Of a stretch of DNA of 19,591 bases, positions 5,829-14,280 are shown piece by piece. The notes under the pieces were generated by a model. It had not been told where the DNA came from, made no database searches, and saw nothing but the letters and a program-made list of their open reading frames with translations. The stretch is from an uncultured Verrucomicrobiota bacterium. Lineage in GTDB: Bacteria; Verrucomicrobiota; Verrucomicrobiae; Opitutales; Opitutaceae. The translations under genes were made by a program, and so were the position numbers. The stretch lies in contig CAMLQS010000054.1 in NCBI GenBank assembly GCA_946482165.1, positions 1 through 19,591 of the forward strand. Reading direction: 5' to 3'. Numbering within the stretch: position 1 is the stretch's first letter; every line of letters starts with the position of its first letter.

Positions 5829-8170
5829 CACAGAAATTCTTTCCAATCCCGGCCGTAGAGCAGGACCTCGGGTTCGAGGCGGACGCCATGGGCTTTCTCG
5901 ACCTGCGCGCGGACACGGCGGACGAGCGTGATCACATCGGCGGCGCGGGCGCGGTCGTGATTTACGATGAAATTGGCGTGGACGGGCGAGACCTCGGCGT
6001 CGCCCTCGCGGGCGCCCTTGAGGCCGGCGGAGTCGATGAGGCGGCCGGCGGAGTCGCCCGGCGGGTTTTTGAAGATGCAACCGGCCGACGGCTCGCGGGG
6101 CTGGGTCTTGCGGCGCTTGTCGCGGTAGACGTCGATCTGCCGGTTGATCTCGACGGCGGATTTGGCCGTGTCGGAGGCCGGGGGGCGAAGAACCGCGCCG
6201 AGGGCGATGGCGGAGTCGAGTTCGGCGCAGTGGCGGTAATCCACGTGCATCGCCGACTTCGGCAGCGTGCGGCGCTCGCCGGCGAGGGTGACGAGGTCGA
6301 CGCTTTCCACGACGTCGAAGATCCATCCGCCCATGGCGCCGGCATTCATGCGAAGAGAGCCTCCGACATTGCCGGGAATACCCTCAAGAAACTCGAAGCC
6401 GACGAAGCCGGCCTTGGCCGCGAGGCCGCAGAGATTTTTCAAGCGCAGGCCGGCGCCGACGCGGATGCGGCCGTCAGGCAAGGGGGCGAAACTCTCCCAG
6501 AACGGATGACGCAAACTGATGACAAGCGCGTCCACGCCCTCGTCCGGCACGAGCAGATTGGAACCGCGACCAAGTGGGAGCACGCGGAGGCCGAGGGACC
6601 GGGCGGCGCGCACGAGGCCTACGAGATCCGAGTCGTTGGCCGGCTCCGCATAGAGGCGAGCGGCGCCGCCGACGCGAAGGGTGGTCTTGTCCGCGAGCGA
6701 GATTTCGCGCTGCAGCTTGGTATCCACCGAGACGTGCGGGGTCGCCGCCGCCGCGACGCGGTCCCACCAAGCCGGCCAAGGGAAAGCGGCGAGCCAGGCG
6801 CGGGCCGAGGCATCGAGATCGCCCGCGCCGACGATGGCGACGAGATCGCCCGGGCGCAGATCGGCGGTCAGGCGGTCGTAAACGGGCGAGTGCTCCCCGG
6901 CGAGATGGACGACGGGCAGGCCGGGAGAGGCGGCGCGAAGGATCTCGACGAGATCGGCCGTCGTTCCGCCGGCGGCGGACGATTCACCCGCGCCGTAAAC
7001 GTCGAGCAGGTAGAGCGCATCGGCCATGGAAAGCGCGGCGGCGAAGCCGGCGCGGAACTGCCTGGTGCGGCTGAAACGATGAGGTTGAAAAACCACCCGC
7101 AGGCGTCCCTCCGCGGGCAAGCGGAGGCGGAGGCCGGTGAGAAGCGCGGCGATCTCCGAAGGGTGGTGCGCATAGTCCTCGATCACCGTGAAGGCGGCAC
7201 CGGAGGCGAGCACGGCCTGGCGGCGGCGCACCCCGGGATATTCGGCAAGAAGATCAGGCCGGAGATTCGCCCCGAGCAGATGCGCGGCAGCGAGGGCCGC
7301 GGTGGCGTTGAGCGCGTTGAAATCGCCGAAAGCGCGCACGCTGGCGGCGGGCAAACCGGGGAGAAACCGGCCGTCGAGCCGAAGGTCGAGCCTCGCGGGA
7401 CCGGCGGGGGCGGAAGAGACCAAAGCGTAGGAACCGCCGCGGCCGAAGGTTAGCACCCCGTCGCGCGTCGAGGCGGCGCGCGCGGAAAGTTCACAGGTGG
7501 AGTTGATCAAAACCGCGCCGGCGGTGCGGGAAAGCAGGGCGGCGAAAGTGGCCTCGAGATCGGCTTGCGTGCGGTAGTGGTCGGGGTGGTCCCAATCGAG
7601 ATTCACCACCAACGTGAGGAAGGGCGCGAATCGCCCGATGGTGCCGTCGCTCTCGTCGATCTCGGCGACCAGCAATTCGCCCGCTCCGGCCGCGGCGGGA
7701 GGAGTGGCGTCGTCGGCGAAAAGGCCTCCTCCCACGTAGCCGGGCGCGAGGCCCGCGGCGCGAAGCGCGACAACCAGCATGGCGGTCGTGGTCGTTTTTC
7801 CATGCGAACCACAGACGGCGACGAGGCGGCGATGGCGCGCCAGCTCGGCGAGAAATTCGCCGCGGCGCACGACCTGCAGTCCGCGCTTTCCGGCGACGGC
7901 CAGCGCCGGGTGCGCCGAGGGGATGGCCGAGGAAACCACAAGGAGCTCGGCGGCCTCGGGTATATGATCGGAAGACGCGAGGGAGACGCCGGCACGCTCC
8001 AGCCAGACGCGCATGACGTCCGTCGGCGCATCGTCGGCACCGCTGACGGAGAACCCCAGTTCGGCGGCGTAGATCGCGAGCGGACCAAGGCCCATGCCGC
8101 CGACTCCAAGGCAGTGGATGGCGCGGAGCGGGCGTCCGAAGAGCGAGGGTGGCGAGGGAGGAGGGCTCAT
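5828..8170 (-). CDS. murC-murB: MurC-MurB fusion: UDP-MurNAc L-alanine ligase / UDP-GlcNAc-enolpyruvate reductase
   Basis: One uninterrupted 780-residue frame encodes two precursor enzymes. Residues 1 to about 460 are MurC, with the Rossmann start CLGVGGMGLGPLA (20-32), P-loop GSHGKTTTT (121-129), LDWDHPDHY (191-199), GDFNALNATAALA and EDYAHHPSEI (331-340). Residues from about 480 are MurB, with the FAD-binding SLADKTTLRVGGAA (491-504), GRGSNLLVPDEG, GIPGNVGGSLRMNAGA (597-612), PSAGCIFKNPPG (694-705) and the final LEPEVLLYG. At the MurB proton-donor position the usual Ser is Cys698. MurB reduces the enolpyruvyl intermediate to UDP-MurNAc and MurC adds L-Ala, so the fusion joins adjacent steps. 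The ATG (8168-8170) overlaps the murG stop as ATGA. The junction around 460-485 is Ala/Trp-rich with no start-like break, so I see a true fusion rather than readthrough of two genes. Confidence 0.95.
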   Translation of the reverse strand: MSPPPSPPSLFGRPLRAIHCLGVGGMGLGPLAIYAAELGFSVSGADDAPTDVMRVWLERAGVSLASSDHIPEAAELLVVSSAIPSAHPALAVAGKRGLQVVRRGEFLAELARHRRLVAVCGSHGKTTTTAMLVVALRAAGLAPGYVGGGLFADDATPPAAAGAGELLVAEIDESDGTIGRFAPFLTLVVNLDWDHPDHYRTQADLEATFAALLSRTAGAVLINSTCELSARAASTRDGVLTFGRGGSYALVSSAPAGPARLDLRLDGRFLPGLPAASVRAFGDFNALNATAALAAAHLLGANLRPDLLAEYPGVRRRQAVLASGAAFTVIEDYAHHPSEIAALLTGLRLRLPAEGRLRVVFQPHRFSRTRQFRAGFAAALSMADALYLLDVYGAGESSAAGGTTADLVEILRAASPGLPVVHLAGEHSPVYDRLTADLRPGDLVAIVGAGDLDASARAWLAAFPWPAWWDRVAAAATPHVSVDTKLQREISLADKTTLRVGGAARLYAEPANDSDLVGLVRAARSLGLRVLPLGRGSNLLVPDEGVDALVISLRHPFWESFAPLPDGRIRVGAGLRLKNLCGLAAKAGFVGFEFLEGIPGNVGGSLRMNAGAMGGWIFDVVESVDLVTLAGERRTLPKSAMHVDYRHCAELDSAIALGAVLRPPASDTAKSAVEINRQIDVYRDKRRKTQPREPSAGCIFKNPPGDSAGRLIDSAGLKGAREGDAEVSPVHANFIVNHDRARAADVITLVRRVRAQVEKAHGVRLEPEVLLYGRDWKEFL

Positions 8171-9402
8171 CGGGCGCGGGCGGCGACAATTTGCTCCAGA
8201 TCGTCGAGCATGAACCCGAGCGAAGGCGCGGCGTCGAGACGGGCGAGCCCGGCGCGAAAGCCGGCGAGACGGACGTCGTCGAGGACGATCGACGTCGCGA
8301 GCGGCGTGAGTTGGCCGATCTGCTTCTGTTCGAGAACGGCGCCCCCGCCCTGCTCCACGAACCAGGCGGCGTTGGCGCGTTGATGATCGTCGGCCGCCTG
8401 CGGATACGGCACCAGAACCGCGGGAACCCCGATGCGCGCGAACTCGGCGAGGCTGCCCGCTCCGGCGCGGGCGACGACGAGATCGGCCGCGGAGAGCAGG
8501 CCCGCGACGTCGTCGCAGAACGGAATCCACGCGGAACGCAGAACCGAGCGGGGGCCGGACAACGAGGAGCCGGAGGCCGGCAGCGCGGGGCCGGGGTTCT
8601 CGGTGAAGGAAGAATCACCCTTGCCCAGGCCCGTCACGCAGACGAGCTGGATGCCGAGGGCGGCGAGATCGCGCGAAGCGCCGCGAGCCCACTCGTTGAG
8701 CGGGGTGGCGCCTTGGCTGCCGCCGAAGACGGCGAGTATTTTTCTCGCGGGGTCGAGCCCGAGGCGGGCGGCGGCCTCGGCGCGCGGCACGCGGGCGATC
8801 TCGGCGCGAACCGGCATCGCCGCGGCGCGGACACGCGAATCGGTTCCCGGGCGGCCGGGCAAAGAAACGCCGGGGGGAAGCCAGACTCGCGAAGCGAAAC
8901 GGGCGAGGTGCCGCACTGCCTTGCCAGGCACGCGGTTCGATTCGTGCAGGGCGACGGGAACGCCGTGAAGGCGGCCGGCGAGGATCACGCTGGCGGTGGT
9001 GAAACCGCCGAAACCGATGATCGCGGCGGGCCGCTCGCCGCGCACAAGGCGCAGGCCGGCGCCAAAACCCTTGGTCTGTGAAACGAGAAACCGGGCGAGC
9101 ACGCCGGGGTGCGCGCCGAAAGGCGCGCCGGGGATGGGCGCGAAGCGAAGGGAAGGATACTTGGCGGCGAGGCGCGTATCGACTTTCTTGTGACTGATGA
9201 GCAGAACGGCGCGGTGGCCGCGGGCGGCAAGGCCCTCGGCGAGCGCGATGCCGGGCGAGAGGTGCCCGCCGGTGCCGCCGCAGGACAGAAGGAAGCTGCG
9301 GGATGCGGGCGGGGCGAGAGCCGCGGAGCGCGGGGAGTTCGAGGCGGGAGCCGGGGACGGCGTCCCCTCGATGCGAGATTTTTCGGCGGGCGCGGCGGTC
9401 AT
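8167..9402 (-). CDS. murG: Lipid II synthase MurG (UDP-GlcNAc transferase)
   Basis: GT-B glycosyltransferase on the cytoplasmic face of the membrane that adds GlcNAc to lipid I to give lipid II. The 411-residue protein begins with about 35 Ala/Pro/Ser-rich residues not typical of the family, then the acceptor-side loop CGGTGGHLSPGIALAEGL (41-58). Next come GFGGFTTASVILAGRLHGVP and ALHESNRVPGKA in the N domain, FGGSQGATPLNEWA at the domain junction, and AGAGSLAEFARIGVPAVLVP with ADDHQRANA (donor site) in the C domain. The chosen ATG (9400-9402) overlaps the ftsW TGA as ATGA. The frame stays open far upstream, but that part is an antisense-like shadow over ftsW. The 3' end overlaps the murC start by 4 nt. 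Confidence 0.96.
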   Translation of the reverse strand: MTAAPAEKSRIEGTPSPAPASNSPRSAALAPPASRSFLLSCGGTGGHLSPGIALAEGLAARGHRAVLLISHKKVDTRLAAKYPSLRFAPIPGAPFGAHPGVLARFLVSQTKGFGAGLRLVRGERPAAIIGFGGFTTASVILAGRLHGVPVALHESNRVPGKAVRHLARFASRVWLPPGVSLPGRPGTDSRVRAAAMPVRAEIARVPRAEAAARLGLDPARKILAVFGGSQGATPLNEWARGASRDLAALGIQLVCVTGLGKGDSSFTENPGPALPASGSSLSGPRSVLRSAWIPFCDDVAGLLSAADLVVARAGAGSLAEFARIGVPAVLVPYPQAADDHQRANAAWFVEQGGGAVLEQKQIGQLTPLATSIVLDDVRLAGFRAGLARLDAAPSLGFMLDDLEQIVAARAR

Positions 9403-10553
9403 CCCAGGAAATCCCGGCTGCCGGGCAGCACTTCTTGTCGCGACCAGGCGCGGCGCGTGTTGACGAAAACTCCCACGAGAATGCCCATGAGAAGCAGATT
9501 GGACATGCCCGCGCTGACGAACGGCATCGACATGCCTTTCGTCGGAAGGCAGCCGGTGACGACGCCGAGGTTCACGATCGACTGAAGGGCGACGACGAGC
9601 AGGCAGCCGGCGACGAGGAGGTATTGAAACTGGTTGGGCGCGCGGCGCAGATGGAGCAGCCCGCAAACAAAGATCGTGAGGAAGATCGCGACCGTGCCGA
9701 GCGTGGCGACGAGGCCGAGCTCCTCGCCGACGATCGCGAAGATGAAATCGGTGTGCGCCTCGGGCAGGTAGTTCATCTGCTGCCGGCCCTGGCCCAGGCC
9801 GACGCCGCTCACCCCGCCGGAGGCGAACGCAAGGATGGCCTGGTAGAGCTGGAATGTCTGGTCCTGCTTGTTGCCTTCGACGTCGAGAAAGCCGAGGAAG
9901 CGGTTCAAGCGGTTCGGATTTAGCATGACCGCGACGGTGAAAAACGCGGCGCCGCCGACGACGCTGACGAGAATGTAGAACCAGCGCGCGCCGGCGAGGA
10001 AGAGCAGGACCACGCCGACCGCGCCGACGAGGGCGGTGGTGCCGAAGTCGGGCTGGAGCATGTTCAGCCCGGCGAAGACCCCGATGATGCCGAGCGGCAC
10101 CACGAAGCCGCGCTTGAAATCGACCATGCGCGACTGGTTGAGCGCGAGGTAGTGCGCCAGCACGAAGATCACCCCGAGCTTGGCCAGTTCGGAGACCTGG
10201 AAGCGAACCGGGCCGAAGCCGAGCCAGCGGCGGGAGCCGTTCACGCTGATGCCGATGTGCGGGATCGCGACGAGCACGAGCAGCCCCACGATGCCCAAGG
10301 CGATCCAACCCACATGGCGACGGCACTCCTCGAGATCGAGACGGCTGACGAAAAAGCCCGCGGCGGTGGCGATCCCCAAACCGAGGATCTGCTTCCAAAA
10401 ATAAGTCGACGACCGGAAGGCCGTGGCGCTGAAAACCGCCATCAGCCCGAGGACGGCGAGCGCGCAGGCGCAGAGCAGGATGACGCCCACGGGACCGAGC
10501 CCACCGCGTCGCGGCGCGGAGGGGTCGGGCAGATCAAGTTCGCGGGCGTTCAC
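9399..10553 (-). CDS. ftsW: Septal peptidoglycan polymerase FtsW (SEDS family)
   Basis: Multi-pass inner-membrane glycosyltransferase that polymerises lipid II at the septum with FtsI. The 384-residue protein shows about ten hydrophobic segments after a short polar N terminus. Family landmarks are SRRWLGFGPVRFQVSELAKL, LNMLQPDFGTTAL, YLPEAHTDFIFAIVGEELG (with the Asp taken as catalytic in SEDS enzymes) and VNLGVVTGCLPTKGMSMPFV. The motif after this, usually SYGGSS, reads SAGMSN here (347-352). The start is GTG (10551-10553), 52 nt after the LysM gene, with a pyrimidine-rich leader and no Shine-Dalgarno sequence. FtsW rather than RodA is inferred from its place between murD and murG. Confidence 0.95.
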   Translation of the reverse strand: MNARELDLPDPSAPRRGGLGPVGVILLCACALAVLGLMAVFSATAFRSSTYFWKQILGLGIATAAGFFVSRLDLEECRRHVGWIALGIVGLLVLVAIPHIGISVNGSRRWLGFGPVRFQVSELAKLGVIFVLAHYLALNQSRMVDFKRGFVVPLGIIGVFAGLNMLQPDFGTTALVGAVGVVLLFLAGARWFYILVSVVGGAAFFTVAVMLNPNRLNRFLGFLDVEGNKQDQTFQLYQAILAFASGGVSGVGLGQGRQQMNYLPEAHTDFIFAIVGEELGLVATLGTVAIFLTIFVCGLLHLRRAPNQFQYLLVAGCLLVVALQSIVNLGVVTGCLPTKGMSMPFVSAGMSNLLLMGILVGVFVNTRRAWSRQEVLPGSRDFLG

Positions 10554-10605
10554 GGAAGCGGCGTGGTGCGGAGGAAGCGTGAAGCGGGAAGGAAGGGGTA
10601 TCGGA

Positions 10606-11658
10606 TCAGTCGATACGGATCACCGGCACGGCCATGGGCTCGACGGTCGTGGCCGGCTCGACCGGGGTGACGGTGGATGGGGCCGGCTCGACGGGAACAG
10701 GCTCGGGCTCGGGCGCGACGGGAGCCGGAATGGCGGCGGGCGTCGAGGCGGCCGCCGGTCGCGAGGAGGACGCGGACGCCGTCTTGGCGCCGGCGGGCAA
10801 CCGCAGCACCTGGCCGACGCGGAGCTTGGCCGGGTCGGTGATGGCGTTGAGCGTGGCTAGGTCGCCGGTCTTTACCCCGTGCCGCCGGGCGATGGTGCCG
10901 AGGGTGTCCCCCGGGGCCACCGTATAGGCGCCGGCGCCGGCGCGAGGCGCGGCGGTCGCGGAGGATCCGGACGAAAGCGGAACGGCATTGCCCGGGATGA
11001 CCAGCTTCTGGCCCACGCGGAGGTTGTCGCCGGAGAGATTGTTGGCGGTGCGGAACGCCGAAACGGTGGTGCCGTGTCTCTTGGCGATGGCGCCGAGGGT
11101 GTCGCCGGATTTCACCGTATAGGTGTTGGCGGCGTCGGTGTCGGACGCGGCGGGCGCGGCCTTGGCGGGAACGGAAAGCTGCTGGCCGAGGCGAAGCGTG
11201 GCGGACTTGGAGAGCTGGTTGGCGGCCGCGAGTTCGTCGACGCCGATGCCGTATTTCTTCGCGATCAACCAGAGACTGTCGCCCTTCGCGACGGTGTGCG
11301 TGGCCTTGGCTCCAGCCTGCGGGACGGTGACATCCGCATCCGGTTGTGTCGAAGCGGTCGGACGCGTGGGGGCGAAGCGCACACCGAAGTCGGACGAGCC
11401 GGAGGAGGATGACGAGGCAACGGGGGCGACCGGGGAAACCGTGGAGGTGGCGGGGTTGAGGTCGGCGTCGCTCATGGCGGTGGACGCGGGCGCGATGCTA
11501 TCCACCGGGGAAACGGGCGAGCCGGGGTCGCCGGCCAGGGTGTCCTCGGGTTTCGGCGTTTGTTTGCCGGTGGAGCGGCAACCGGGGGTGGCGAAGATCA
11601 CGGTGAGGGCGGCGAGATGGGCGCCGACCACGAGGCCGAAAACGTTGAGCAGTTTCAT
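10606..11658 (-). CDS. Envelope protein with three LysM domains
   Basis: A 350-residue exported protein predicted to bind peptidoglycan glycan strands. Residues 1-26 form a hydrophobic signal or anchor ending TPGC; Cys27 could be lipidated, but the -3 to -1 residues T-P-G are not a good lipobox. A Ser/Thr/Pro-rich spacer (28-118) follows. Then come three LysM units at 121-164, 180-222 and 245-288, each with a TV-x(2)-GD-[ST]-L start and a LR[LV]GQ-x-L-x-[VI/L]P end. The C-terminal 60 residues are Pro/Val/Glu-rich. No catalytic domain (M23, NlpC/P60 or amidase) is present. It lies between murD (47 nt gap) and ftsW in the same direction, so it is likely co-expressed with septal synthesis genes and may act in septal wall binding or daughter-cell envelope organisation; that role is inference. 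The start is ATG (11656-11658). Confidence 0.93.
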   Translation of the reverse strand: MKLLNVFGLVVGAHLAALTVIFATPGCRSTGKQTPKPEDTLAGDPGSPVSPVDSIAPASTAMSDADLNPATSTVSPVAPVASSSSSGSSDFGVRFAPTRPTASTQPDADVTVPQAGAKATHTVAKGDSLWLIAKKYGIGVDELAAANQLSKSATLRLGQQLSVPAKAAPAASDTDAANTYTVKSGDTLGAIAKRHGTTVSAFRTANNLSGDNLRVGQKLVIPGNAVPLSSGSSATAAPRAGAGAYTVAPGDTLGTIARRHGVKTGDLATLNAITDPAKLRVGQVLRLPAGAKTASASSSRPAAASTPAAIPAPVAPEPEPVPVEPAPSTVTPVEPATTVEPMAVPVIRID

Positions 11659-11707
11659 GACGAGGGTGGGTAGTTGTTTAAAGAGGATGGAGGAAAAGCG
11701 GCCGGGG

Positions 11708-13003
11708 TCAGCGCGAAGCCGGCGCGGAGGCGAGATTTCGCACGAGGTTCACGAATTGGTCGCCACGATCGGCGTAACTCTTGAATTGGTCGAGACTGGC
11801 GAACCCGGGGCTAAGCAGGACCTGATCACCGGGAACGGCTTGGCGGGCAAGGGTGGCGACCGCGGCGGCGAGGTCCTCGCAGACGGTGTGGGCGAGCCCG
11901 TTTTCCGCACAGGCCGCGGCGAGGAGGTGGCGAGTCTCGCCGAGAAGGGCGGCGTGGCGCAGGCGCGGCGCGATCCGGCGAACGAAGCCGGCGATGTCGC
12001 CGCCCTTGGACTTTCCGCCGGCGATGAGAAACACACGCTGCTGAAAGCGGGAGAGGGCGGCTTCGGCGGCGTGGAAATTCGTCGCTTTGGAGTCGTTCCA
12101 CCAAGTAACGCCGGCAAAGTCCCCCACCCTTTCGAGCCGGTGGCGGGCGGGCGCGAAGCTGCGGGCGGCCGAATAGAGTATGCTCTCGCGCAAGCCGGCG
12201 GCTCTCCACCAGGCGGAGACAAGAAGGAAGTTCTCCCGCTGCGGATAATCGGCGAAGGGCGTGCCTTGCAGCAGGATGTCTCCCGGCTCGCGTTCGGTGG
12301 AGATACAAGCCTCGGCGGGAAGGGTCTGCCCGAATTGTTCGGCGTGGACGCGCACGCTGGTGCCGACGTGCACATGGCCGCCGATGCAGCGTTCCAAAAG
12401 GCGCCACTTGGCCAGAAAATAGGCCTCCATGGTGCCGTGGCGCTCCAAGTGGTCCTCGGCGAAGTTGGTCCAGATGACGCTATCGGCCCGGAAGTGGCGG
12501 AAGGTCTCGGACTGAAAGGAGCTGACCTCGCAAACCGCGATCGAATCGGGTCCCCCGCCCGCGCGGTCCACGACGAGTTGGGAAAGAGGATAGCCGATGT
12601 TTCCTGCGGCGGTCGCGTCGCGACCCGCGGCGGAGAGGGCGTGGGTGAGAAACTCGGTGGTGGTGGTCTTGCCGTTCGTGCCGGTGACGGCGACAAGCGA
12701 GCCGCGCCAGAAGAGCGCGGCGAAGTCGAGTTCGCCCAGGCAAAGCGCGCCGCAGGTGCGGGCGAGCGAGAGCCAGGGATGCGTCGGCGCGAAACCCGGC
12801 GAAAAGAGCACCAGCCCATGTTTCTCGGCGTCGGCGGCCGTGAAGGCGGGACGAGCGCCGTCCAAACCGCCGGCGTCGTAGACGACCGGCTCGGCGCCGA
12901 GTTCGCGCACGAGGCCCGACAGCGCGCGACCGCTCACGCCCGCGCCGAGGATGGCGACGGGACGGGCGAGCAGCGGGCGGATGAAGTCGGGCGGGCGAAG
13001 CAC
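11708..13003 (-). CDS. murD: UDP-MurNAc-L-Ala:D-glutamate ligase MurD
   Basis: Cytoplasmic ATP-dependent Mur ligase adding D-Glu, the second stem-peptide residue. The 431-residue protein has the N-terminal Rossmann loop [14 protein letters not shown] (18-31), the P-loop [14 protein letters not shown] (106-119), [43 protein letters not shown] and [14 protein letters not shown]. The family C-terminal stretch [22 protein letters not shown] is split here only by notation: [12 protein letters not shown] then [10 protein letters not shown]. The start is GTG (13001-13003), and [10 protein letters not shown] fits the family N terminus. It is separated from mraY by 131 bp containing a long imperfect inverted repeat, the largest break between mraY and ftsW. 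Identity is certain; the start is likely. Confidence 0.97.
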   Translation of the reverse strand: MLRPPDFIRPLLARPVAILGAGVSGRALSGLVRELGAEPVVYDAGGLDGARPAFTAADAEKHGLVLFSPGFAPTHPWLSLARTCGALCLGELDFAALFWRGSLVAVTGTNGKTTTTEFLTHALSAAGRDATAAGNIGYPLSQLVVDRAGGGPDSIAVCEVSSFQSETFRHFRADSVIWTNFAEDHLERHGTMEAYFLAKWRLLERCIGGHVHVGTSVRVHAEQFGQTLPAEACISTEREPGDILLQGTPFADYPQRENFLLVSAWWRAAGLRESILYSAARSFAPARHRLERVGDFAGVTWWNDSKATNFHAAEAALSRFQQRVFLIAGGKSKGGDIAGFVRRIAPRLRHAALLGETRHLLAAACAENGLAHTVCEDLAAAVATLARQAVPGDQVLLSPGFASLDQFKSYADRGDQFVNLVRNLASAPASR

Positions 13004-13026
13004 GGGATAAGCGGGAACGAATTTAT

Positions 13027-13119
13027 TTTAACGCGGAGGCGCAGAGACGCGGAGGAAGTGGCAAAAATAACGGGGAGTGGTTTGGGTTATTCTCTGCGAC
13101 TCTGCGTCTCTGCGTTAAA
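13027..13119. repeat. Imperfect 28-bp inverted repeat between mraY and murD
   Basis: Arms at 13027-13054 (tttaacgcggaggcgcagag...) and 13092-13119 (...tctctgcgttaaa) are complementary at 24 of 28 positions by hand alignment, with a 37-nt loop. Each arm is built from internal cgcagaga-type units. It resembles short intergenic gcagagacgcagag repeats that occur in many bacterial genomes (recalled, not searched). In the transcript it would make a long stem just before murD. There is no direct T run after the stem, so it could be a mobile repeat or an mRNA processing or stability site. Confidence 0.8.
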
Positions 13120-13134
13120 CTTTTAAGTGAACAT

Positions 13135-14262
13135 TCAGCGGAGCTTGAGGGTGGCGAGGCCGGCGAGGGCGCACATGAGCGAGATGACCCAGAAGCGCAG
13201 GACGACCTTGGTCTCGGGCCAGCCGAGCTTCTGGAAATGATGGTGGATCGGCGCCATTTTGAAGAAGCGCCTGCCCTCGCCGGTGGGGCTGCGGCGCTTG
13301 GTGTATTTGAAATAGCCCACCTGGATCATCACCGAGAGCGCCTCGGCCACGAAGACGCCGCCGACAATCACGAGGGTGAAAGGTTGCTGCACCATGAAGG
13401 CGACCACGCCGATGAGGCCGCCAAGCGCGAGGGAACCGGTGTCGCCCATGAAGACCTCGGCCGGGTGCGAATTATACCAGAGGAAAGCCATGCCGGAGCC
13501 GACCAAGGCGGCGCAAACCACGGCGAGCTCTCCCGTGCCGGGCACGAAGGAGATCAACAGATATTTCGCGATGATGGCATTGCCGGCCGAATAGGCCATG
13601 ATGCCGTAGACCAGCGCCACGGTGATGGTGCAGCCGATGGCGAGCCCATCGAGGCCGTCGGTGAGGTTGATCGCGTTGGAGAAGCCGACGATCCAGAGAA
13701 ACATCATCACGAACAGCGCCGCGAGGCCGAGGCCGCCGGTGAAGAGAAAGACGGGGTCCTTCAAAAACGGCAGCCAGAGCTCGCGGATCTTATCCGCGCT
13801 CTGCGGGTGGAAAACCAGGGCGACGAGCGCGACTATCGTGACCAGCGTCTGCCACATCATTTTCTCGCGCGAGCTGATGCCGTCCTTGTTTTTCCGCACG
13901 GCCTTGAGGAAGTCGTCGCGAAAACCCACGGCGGTGAGCGCGGCGTAAACGAAAAGCGCGGTGAACACCCAGATGTTGGGTTCGGCCCAGAGCACGGAAC
14001 TGACGAAAACCGAAAAGAAGATGAGCAGGCCGCCCATGGAGGGCGTGTTCTTCTTGTCGAAGCGCGTGGCGAGATCGCCGGTCCGGGTGTCGTCGTAGTG
14101 CTGGCCGAACTTCAGCCTGCGGAGGTGCGCGATCAGCCAAGGGCCGATGACAAAACCGATCACCGTCGCGGTAAGGGCGCCAAGCAGCGCGCGAAACGTG
14201 AGGTAACGCAGGAGGCGGAGGGGGCCCCAGAGGTTTTCGTAGTCGGCGAGAAAGGAGAGCAC
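13135..14262 (-). CDS. mraY: Phospho-MurNAc-pentapeptide translocase MraY
   Basis: Integral membrane enzyme that transfers phospho-MurNAc-pentapeptide to undecaprenyl phosphate to form lipid I. The 375-residue protein is strongly hydrophobic with about ten membrane segments. Active-site landmarks are NTPSMGGLL (72-80), FRDDFLK (114-120, Asp116 and Asp117), SNAINLTDGLDGLA (195-208), FMGDTGSLALGG (271-282) and the triple-His loop APIHHHFQKLGWPE (337-350). The start is GTG (14260-14262), 18 nt after the murF stop; no Shine-Dalgarno sequence is visible. An inverted repeat lies just downstream before murD. Length and motifs are standard for the family. Confidence 0.98.
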   Translation of the reverse strand: MLSFLADYENLWGPLRLLRYLTFRALLGALTATVIGFVIGPWLIAHLRRLKFGQHYDDTRTGDLATRFDKKNTPSMGGLLIFFSVFVSSVLWAEPNIWVFTALFVYAALTAVGFRDDFLKAVRKNKDGISSREKMMWQTLVTIVALVALVFHPQSADKIRELWLPFLKDPVFLFTGGLGLAALFVMMFLWIVGFSNAINLTDGLDGLAIGCTITVALVYGIMAYSAGNAIIAKYLLISFVPGTGELAVVCAALVGSGMAFLWYNSHPAEVFMGDTGSLALGGLIGVVAFMVQQPFTLVIVGGVFVAEALSVMIQVGYFKYTKRRSPTGEGRRFFKMAPIHHHFQKLGWPETKVVLRFWVISLMCALAGLATLKLR

Positions 14263-14280
14263 GGTCGGAGATCGGGAGCG

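Noticed and set aside
571..5858. Very long plus-strand open frames opposite ftsZ, ftsA, ftsQ and ddl (up to about 800 codons)
   Set aside because: They mirror the GC-rich codon bias of the minus-strand genes, are full of Arg/Gly/Ala/Glu, show no family motif, and lie entirely over confidently identified genes.
8171..8530. Upstream extension of the murC frame beyond 8170
   Set aside because: It overlaps murG in another frame, is Arg-rich, and the ATGA overlap plus the MurC Rossmann start fix the start at 8170.
9403..10398. Upstream extension of the murG frame across ftsW
   Set aside because: The added residues are Arg/Pro-rich and lie in another frame of ftsW; the ATGA overlap at 9399-9402 marks the start.
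10598..10616. Small inverted repeat gtatcg/cgatac over the LysM gene stop codon
   Set aside because: Six base pairs with a 7-nt loop and no T run; it overlaps coding sequence and is easily expected by chance.
13004..13060. AT-rich patch (ttaaaat-like) before murD as a promoter
   Set aside because: A -10-like TAAAAT can be picked out on the minus strand, but the only TTGCCA-like -35 is about 28 nt away, too far, and the patch is part of the inverted repeat.
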